Source of the DNA: Pseudomonadota bacterium
GTDB taxonomy: Bacteria > Pseudomonadota > Alphaproteobacteria > Rhizobiales > Xanthobacteraceae
DNA: 10,242 bases
Assembly (NCBI GenBank): GCA_023405565.1
Contig: JAEXXW010000113.1
Coordinates: 1-10,242, forward strand
Reading direction: 5' to 3'
Each line of letters opens with the position of its first letter. Position 1 is the first letter of the stretch. Below, piece after piece: positions 7,787 through 10,242 of this stretch. Below the pieces are notes generated by a model. The model was given only the letters and a program-made list of their open reading frames with translations, was not told the origin of the DNA and did not search any database. Both the position numbers and the translations under genes were made by a program.

Positions 7787-8046
7787 TCCGGCCGATTCTG
7801 ACCGAGGTGCTGCTGTTCCTCGCGCCCTTTGCCATCTATGCGCTGTATCTGATCGCAACGCGCAATGGTGTTTTCACGACATCGTCGTGGGATTTGCGCG
7901 TCATCGGCATACTGACGGTTGTTGCCCTGCTGCTGTTGTTTGGCAGTTTCTTCCTGCTTGCACAGTTTTCGGGGCATCCGGCCGGTTCGAATTATGTGCC
8001 GCCGCACATGGAGAACGGAAAGCTGATTCCCGGGCAATTCAAATGA
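7783..8046 (+). CDS. DUF6111 family small membrane protein, 87 aa
   Basis: A short inner-membrane protein with two hydrophobic helices (about 5-25 and 39-62) and a polar, Pro/Gly-containing tail (GSNYVPPHMENGKLIPGQ, 68-85) that looks conserved in the family. It resembles the DUF6111 proteins found in Hyphomicrobiales. The ATG at 7783 was chosen over in-frame upstream codons because it gives a clean N-terminal helix (MIRPILTEVLLFLAP), overlaps the CoA pyrophosphatase stop by 4 bases and has GAGAGGG 10 bases before it. The stop also overlaps the next ATG by 4 bases. No catalytic motif is visible and the function is unknown. A hairpin topology with both ends on the same side is likely. Confidence 0.85.
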   Translation: MIRPILTEVLLFLAPFAIYALYLIATRNGVFTTSSWDLRVIGILTVVALLLLFGSFFLLAQFSGHPAGSNYVPPHMENGKLIPGQFK

Positions 8047-9344
8047 CCGTGCCAGATCTGACAGCGCCAAGTTCGACCACCACAAGTTCGACTGCTCCAA
8101 GTTCGACTGCTCCAAGTCTTGCCAACGCGGAATGGTTGAGCAACGGCCCACTGACGCGTGTGCTCGACATCCTCGATCGTGATGGCGAAGAAGCGCGTGC
8201 GGTCGGCGGTGCGGTTCGCAACACGCTGATGGGATTGCCGGTCGATGAAATCGATGTGGCAACGACGGCATTACCGGACGAGGTCATGCGTCGCGCGAAG
8301 GCCGCCGGCATCCGAACCGTGCCAACCGGTATCGATCATGGCACGGTGACGCTTCTTGTGAATGGCCAGCCATTCGAGGTCACGACACTGCGCGAAGACG
8401 TCGAAACCTATGGACGTAAGGCCAAGGTCGCCTTCGGGCGCAGTTGGCAACATGATGCGGAACGGCGCGATTTCACAATGAATGCTTTGTCCGTCACACG
8501 CGATGGCGCTGTGCATGATTATGTCGGTGGTGTTGACGATGCGATGGCCCGGCGCGTCCGGTTCATTGGGAATGCAGCGACGCGCATTGAAGAGGATTAT
8601 CTGCGGATCCTGCGCTTCTTCCGGTTTCATGCCGCCTACGGCGAAGGCGCGCCGGACAAGGCTGCCGTAGCGGCCTGCATTGCGGGGCGCGATGGGCTCG
8701 AGGCGCTGTCGCGGGAGCGGGTGCGGACGGAATTGCTCAAGCTGCTGGTGGCGAAACGGGCTGTATCGGCGATCGTTGAGATGGCGGAGGCCGGATTGCT
8801 GGTGCGTATCCTGGGTGGTGTGCCGTTGCCGTTTTCGCTCGACAAAATGGCGCAGATCGAAAGCACGCTGACGCTCGCACCGGATCCGGTACGACGGCTG
8901 GGCGCCCTGGCATTGTTCGTCACCGAAGATGCCGAACGTCTGTTCCAGCGACTGCGTCTCTCCAGCAACGAATCCCAGCGGTTGCTGTCGATGGCAGATG
9001 GCTGGTGGCGTGTCAGTGCAAGCGCAACGCAGGCTGAAGCGCGAGGGTTGCTCTACCGGGCCGGGCCGGCATTTTTCCTCGACCGTGTCATGCTGGCCTG
9101 GAGCCGGTCACAGAATTCAATCGATGATACGCGTTGGCGTGGCCTTGCAACCTTGTCGGAGCGCTGGCCGATACCGGCCTTCCCGATTTCCGCAGCCGAT
9201 CTCATGGCGCGCGGAATCTCGAAAGGGCCCGCCTTGGGCGCGGCGCTCCGCGCGGCCGAAGCCGCCTGGATCGCGGCTGGTTTTCCCCAGGATGCGGCTG
9301 CCATCGCGGCCATTGCCGATCAGGCTGCCAAACCGGAAGCCTGA
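8043..9344 (+). CDS. cca: CCA-adding tRNA nucleotidyltransferase (class II), 433 aa
   Basis: This enzyme adds or repairs the 3'-terminal CCA of tRNAs in the cytoplasm. Class II motifs appear in order. Motif A is GGAVRN (55-60) with catalytic acidic residues at 69-71 (EID). A third acidic residue lies in FEVTTLR (E112). Motif B is RRDFTMNAL (141-149), motif C includes DYVGGVDD (159-166), motif D is EDYLR (184-188), which selects CTP then ATP by protein templating, and motif E is ERVRTEL (225-231). The helical tRNA-binding body follows to the end. Two oddities are visible: the first catalytic acid is Glu instead of Asp, and the N-terminal 27 residues are a Ser/Thr/Pro-rich tail made by a 15-bp DNA repeat. 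The ATG overlaps the DUF6111 stop by 4 bases and has no good Shine-Dalgarno, so translation is probably coupled. A hairpin terminator follows. Confidence 0.95.
   Translation: MTVPDLTAPSSTTTSSTAPSSTAPSLANAEWLSNGPLTRVLDILDRDGEEARAVGGAVRNTLMGLPVDEIDVATTALPDEVMRRAKAAGIRTVPTGIDHGTVTLLVNGQPFEVTTLREDVETYGRKAKVAFGRSWQHDAERRDFTMNALSVTRDGAVHDYVGGVDDAMARRVRFIGNAATRIEEDYLRILRFFRFHAAYGEGAPDKAAVAACIAGRDGLEALSRERVRTELLKLLVAKRAVSAIVEMAEAGLLVRILGGVPLPFSLDKMAQIESTLTLAPDPVRRLGALALFVTEDAERLFQRLRLSSNESQRLLSMADGWWRVSASATQAEARGLLYRAGPAFFLDRVMLAWSRSQNSIDDTRWRGLATLSERWPIPAFPISAADLMARGISKGPALGAALRAAEAAWIAAGFPQDAAAIAAIADQAAKPEA
8068..8117 (+). repeat. 15-bp tandem repeat in the 5' end of cca
   Basis: Three head-to-tail copies at 8068-8082, 8083-8097 and 8098-8112, then a 5-base partial copy. 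Copies two and three are identical (CAAGTTCGACTGCTC); the first differs in its last bases. Because the unit is a multiple of three it stays in frame and encodes SSTTT, SSTAP, SSTAP. Such units can expand or contract without a frameshift. Confidence 0.85.
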
Positions 9345-9365
9345 ATAATCCCGAGCAAAACGAAA

Positions 9366-9391
9366 AAAGCCCCGGCCGAGGCCGGGGCTTT
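9366..9391. terminator. Bidirectional rho-independent terminator between convergent genes
   Basis: A perfect inverted repeat, AAAGCCCCGGCC (9366-9377) and GGCCGGGGCTTT (9380-9391), with a 2-base centre (so effectively an 11-bp stem with a CGAG tetraloop). On the minus strand it is followed by a six-T run, on the plus strand by only three T. It therefore looks strongest for the porin gene and acts secondarily for the cca operon. It begins 21 bases after the cca stop. Confidence 0.9.
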
Positions 9392-9414
9392 CAAGAACGG
9401 GACGATCTGTCCGA

Positions 9415-10143
9415 TTAGTACTTCGCGATGACCGGGCCTTTGCCGTAGCCGAAGCGGTAGTTCAGACCGACCTTCACGGTGTGCACGTTCAGGTCGGCAT
9501 CGAAGCCGCCTGCAGCCGGGCCACCGAAGTAGTTTTCGCTGCCGAGACCGAGATACATGTACTCAACCTTGGCCGTCCAGCTGTCGACCAGCGCCCATTC
9601 CACGCCGCCGCCGACTGCGAAGCCGACATGGGTGTTGGAGGAGCTGGTGCCGGCGAAGAAGCCGGGAGCTGCAACGCTCGCGCCGATTTCGTTGGTGCCC
9701 CAGGCGAGACCGCCCGTTGCGTACCACAGAACGCGGTCAACGGCGTAGCCGAGACGCAGGCGAGCGGTACCGAAGTAGTTGAGTTCGCTGAAGGCGTTGG
9801 CGACAACACCGCCGCCGGCAACAGTCACGTCGTCCTTGATGTTCGCCCAGAAGGAGTCGACTTCGACGCCGAACACCCACGGCGAACCGGCGCCCTGCCA
9901 GTTCCAGCCGATCTGGCCACCGCCAAACCAACCGTCCTGCTTCGCATTGCCGGTGAAGATGTTGGAGCTCAGGTCGCCCCAGCCGTAGCCACCGCTGATA
10001 CCAGCGTAGAAGCCGGACCAGTTGTAAGCCATCACGACAGGCGGCGCGGCTTTGTAAACCGGGCGAGCCATGTCAGCCGCCGAAGCGACCTGGGCGGTGC
10101 CGAGCACGAGGCCAGCAGCCACGATGGTTGAAAGATAACGCAT
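9415..10143 (-). CDS. Outer-membrane beta-barrel protein (Omp25/RopB-like porin family), 242 aa
   Basis: A signal peptide runs over residues 1-22 (MRYLSTIVAAGLVLGTAQVA then SA), with an ASA cleavage site before ADM. The mature protein starts with the Pro-rich linker common in rhizobial small porins (ARPVYKAAPPVVM) and then a beta-barrel opening (YNWSGFYAGISGGYGWG, 40-56). Alternating aromatic strands follow (QIGWNWQG, TARLRLGYAV, AKVEYMYLGLG, VKVGLNYRFGYG), as in an eight-stranded barrel. The last residue is an aromatic Tyr, suitable for BAM recognition. The role is probably structural or as a small porin. The ATG at 10143 is set by GGGGGA 7 bases upstream and by the signal peptide; a longer reading to 10197 adds residues unlike a signal sequence. 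It is convergent with cca, with the shared terminator just past its stop. The specific subfamily and cargo are not resolved. Confidence 0.92.
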   Translation of the reverse strand: MRYLSTIVAAGLVLGTAQVASAADMARPVYKAAPPVVMAYNWSGFYAGISGGYGWGDLSSNIFTGNAKQDGWFGGGQIGWNWQGAGSPWVFGVEVDSFWANIKDDVTVAGGGVVANAFSELNYFGTARLRLGYAVDRVLWYATGGLAWGTNEIGASVAAPGFFAGTSSSNTHVGFAVGGGVEWALVDSWTAKVEYMYLGLGSENYFGGPAAGGFDADLNVHTVKVGLNYRFGYGKGPVIAKY

Positions 10144-10150
10144 TAGAAAG

Positions 10151-10156
10151 TCCCCC
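10151..10156 (-). promoter_or_regulatory. Ribosome binding site deciding the porin start
   Basis: GGGGGA on the minus strand with 7 bases to the ATG at 10143. It supports the start directly at the signal peptide instead of the in-frame ATG at 10197. Confidence 0.7.
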
Positions 10157-10192
10157 GTATTGTTTTGGGTGTGTGACAAGACGTCTGACTTG

Positions 10193-10220
10193 TTCATCCC
10201 AGTGTTCGTGTACGGATGAA
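10193..10220 (-). promoter_or_regulatory. Inverted repeat upstream of the porin gene
   Basis: TTCATCC (10193-10199) and GGATGAA (10214-10220) are perfect 7-base arms separated by 14 bases, so the arm centres are 21 bases (two DNA turns) apart. It lies 50-77 bases before the porin ATG. It could be an operator or a leader hairpin; chance is not excluded. I could not place a convincing -35/-10 pair in 10144-10242. Confidence 0.3.
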
Positions 10221-10242
10221 TTGCGGCAGAAGTTACTAAAAA

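Noticed and set aside
7887..8042. Longer N-terminus for the CCA-adding enzyme, inside the DUF6111 gene
   Set aside because: It would overlap almost all of a coding region with clear membrane helices, and the ATG at 8043 has the coupled ATGA overlap.
9481..10131. A 216-codon plus-strand ORF opposite the porin gene
   Set aside because: The minus strand has a signal peptide, barrel strands and a terminator; the plus frame has none.
10144..10197. Longer N-terminus for the porin (start at 10197)
   Set aside because: It would put 18 polar residues before the signal peptide, and the good ribosome binding site belongs to the ATG at 10143.

Overview
The window looks like chromosomal core DNA from a high-GC alphaproteobacterium, most likely Hyphomicrobiales and close to the Bradyrhizobium/Afipia/Rhodopseudomonas group. 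This rests on protein families and gene order: MoxR, DUF58, DUF4159 and a membrane VWA protein lie divergent from DUF1285, CoA pyrophosphatase, DUF6111 and a CCA-adding enzyme, and a small Omp25/RopB-like beta-barrel porin follows. The genus is not resolved. I see no phage, insertion sequence, CRISPR array, tRNA or rRNA, and nothing that points to recent transfer.

Left two thirds (1-6277, minus strand): four tightly packed genes read leftwards as one probable operon. The order is a MoxR AAA+ ATPase, a cytosolic DUF58 protein with an intact MIDAS motif, a 959-residue membrane protein (BatA-type N-terminus, VWA/GATase-like middle, C-terminal DUF4159) and a second membrane protein with a VWA-like domain and a GATase-like fold. 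The last is cut by the window edge. MoxR ATPases are thought to remodel VWA partners. By the positive-inside rule, the two membrane proteins expose their large domains to the periplasm, while MoxR and DUF58 are cytosolic. The physiological role is unknown, and this is the least understood system in the window.

Middle (6278-6518): a 241-base divergent intergenic region. It holds the ribosome binding site of moxR and, presumably, promoters for both operons.

Right (6519-9344, plus strand): four genes with 1- or 4-base stop/start overlaps, which suggests translational coupling. They encode DUF1285, a Nudix CoA pyrophosphatase, the small two-helix membrane protein DUF6111 and the tRNA CCA-adding enzyme. 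The last starts with a Ser/Thr/Pro-rich tail encoded by a 15-bp tandem repeat.

End (9345-10242): a strong, nearly symmetrical hairpin terminator separates this operon from a convergent outer-membrane beta-barrel gene. The upstream region of that gene carries inverted repeats that could be regulatory.
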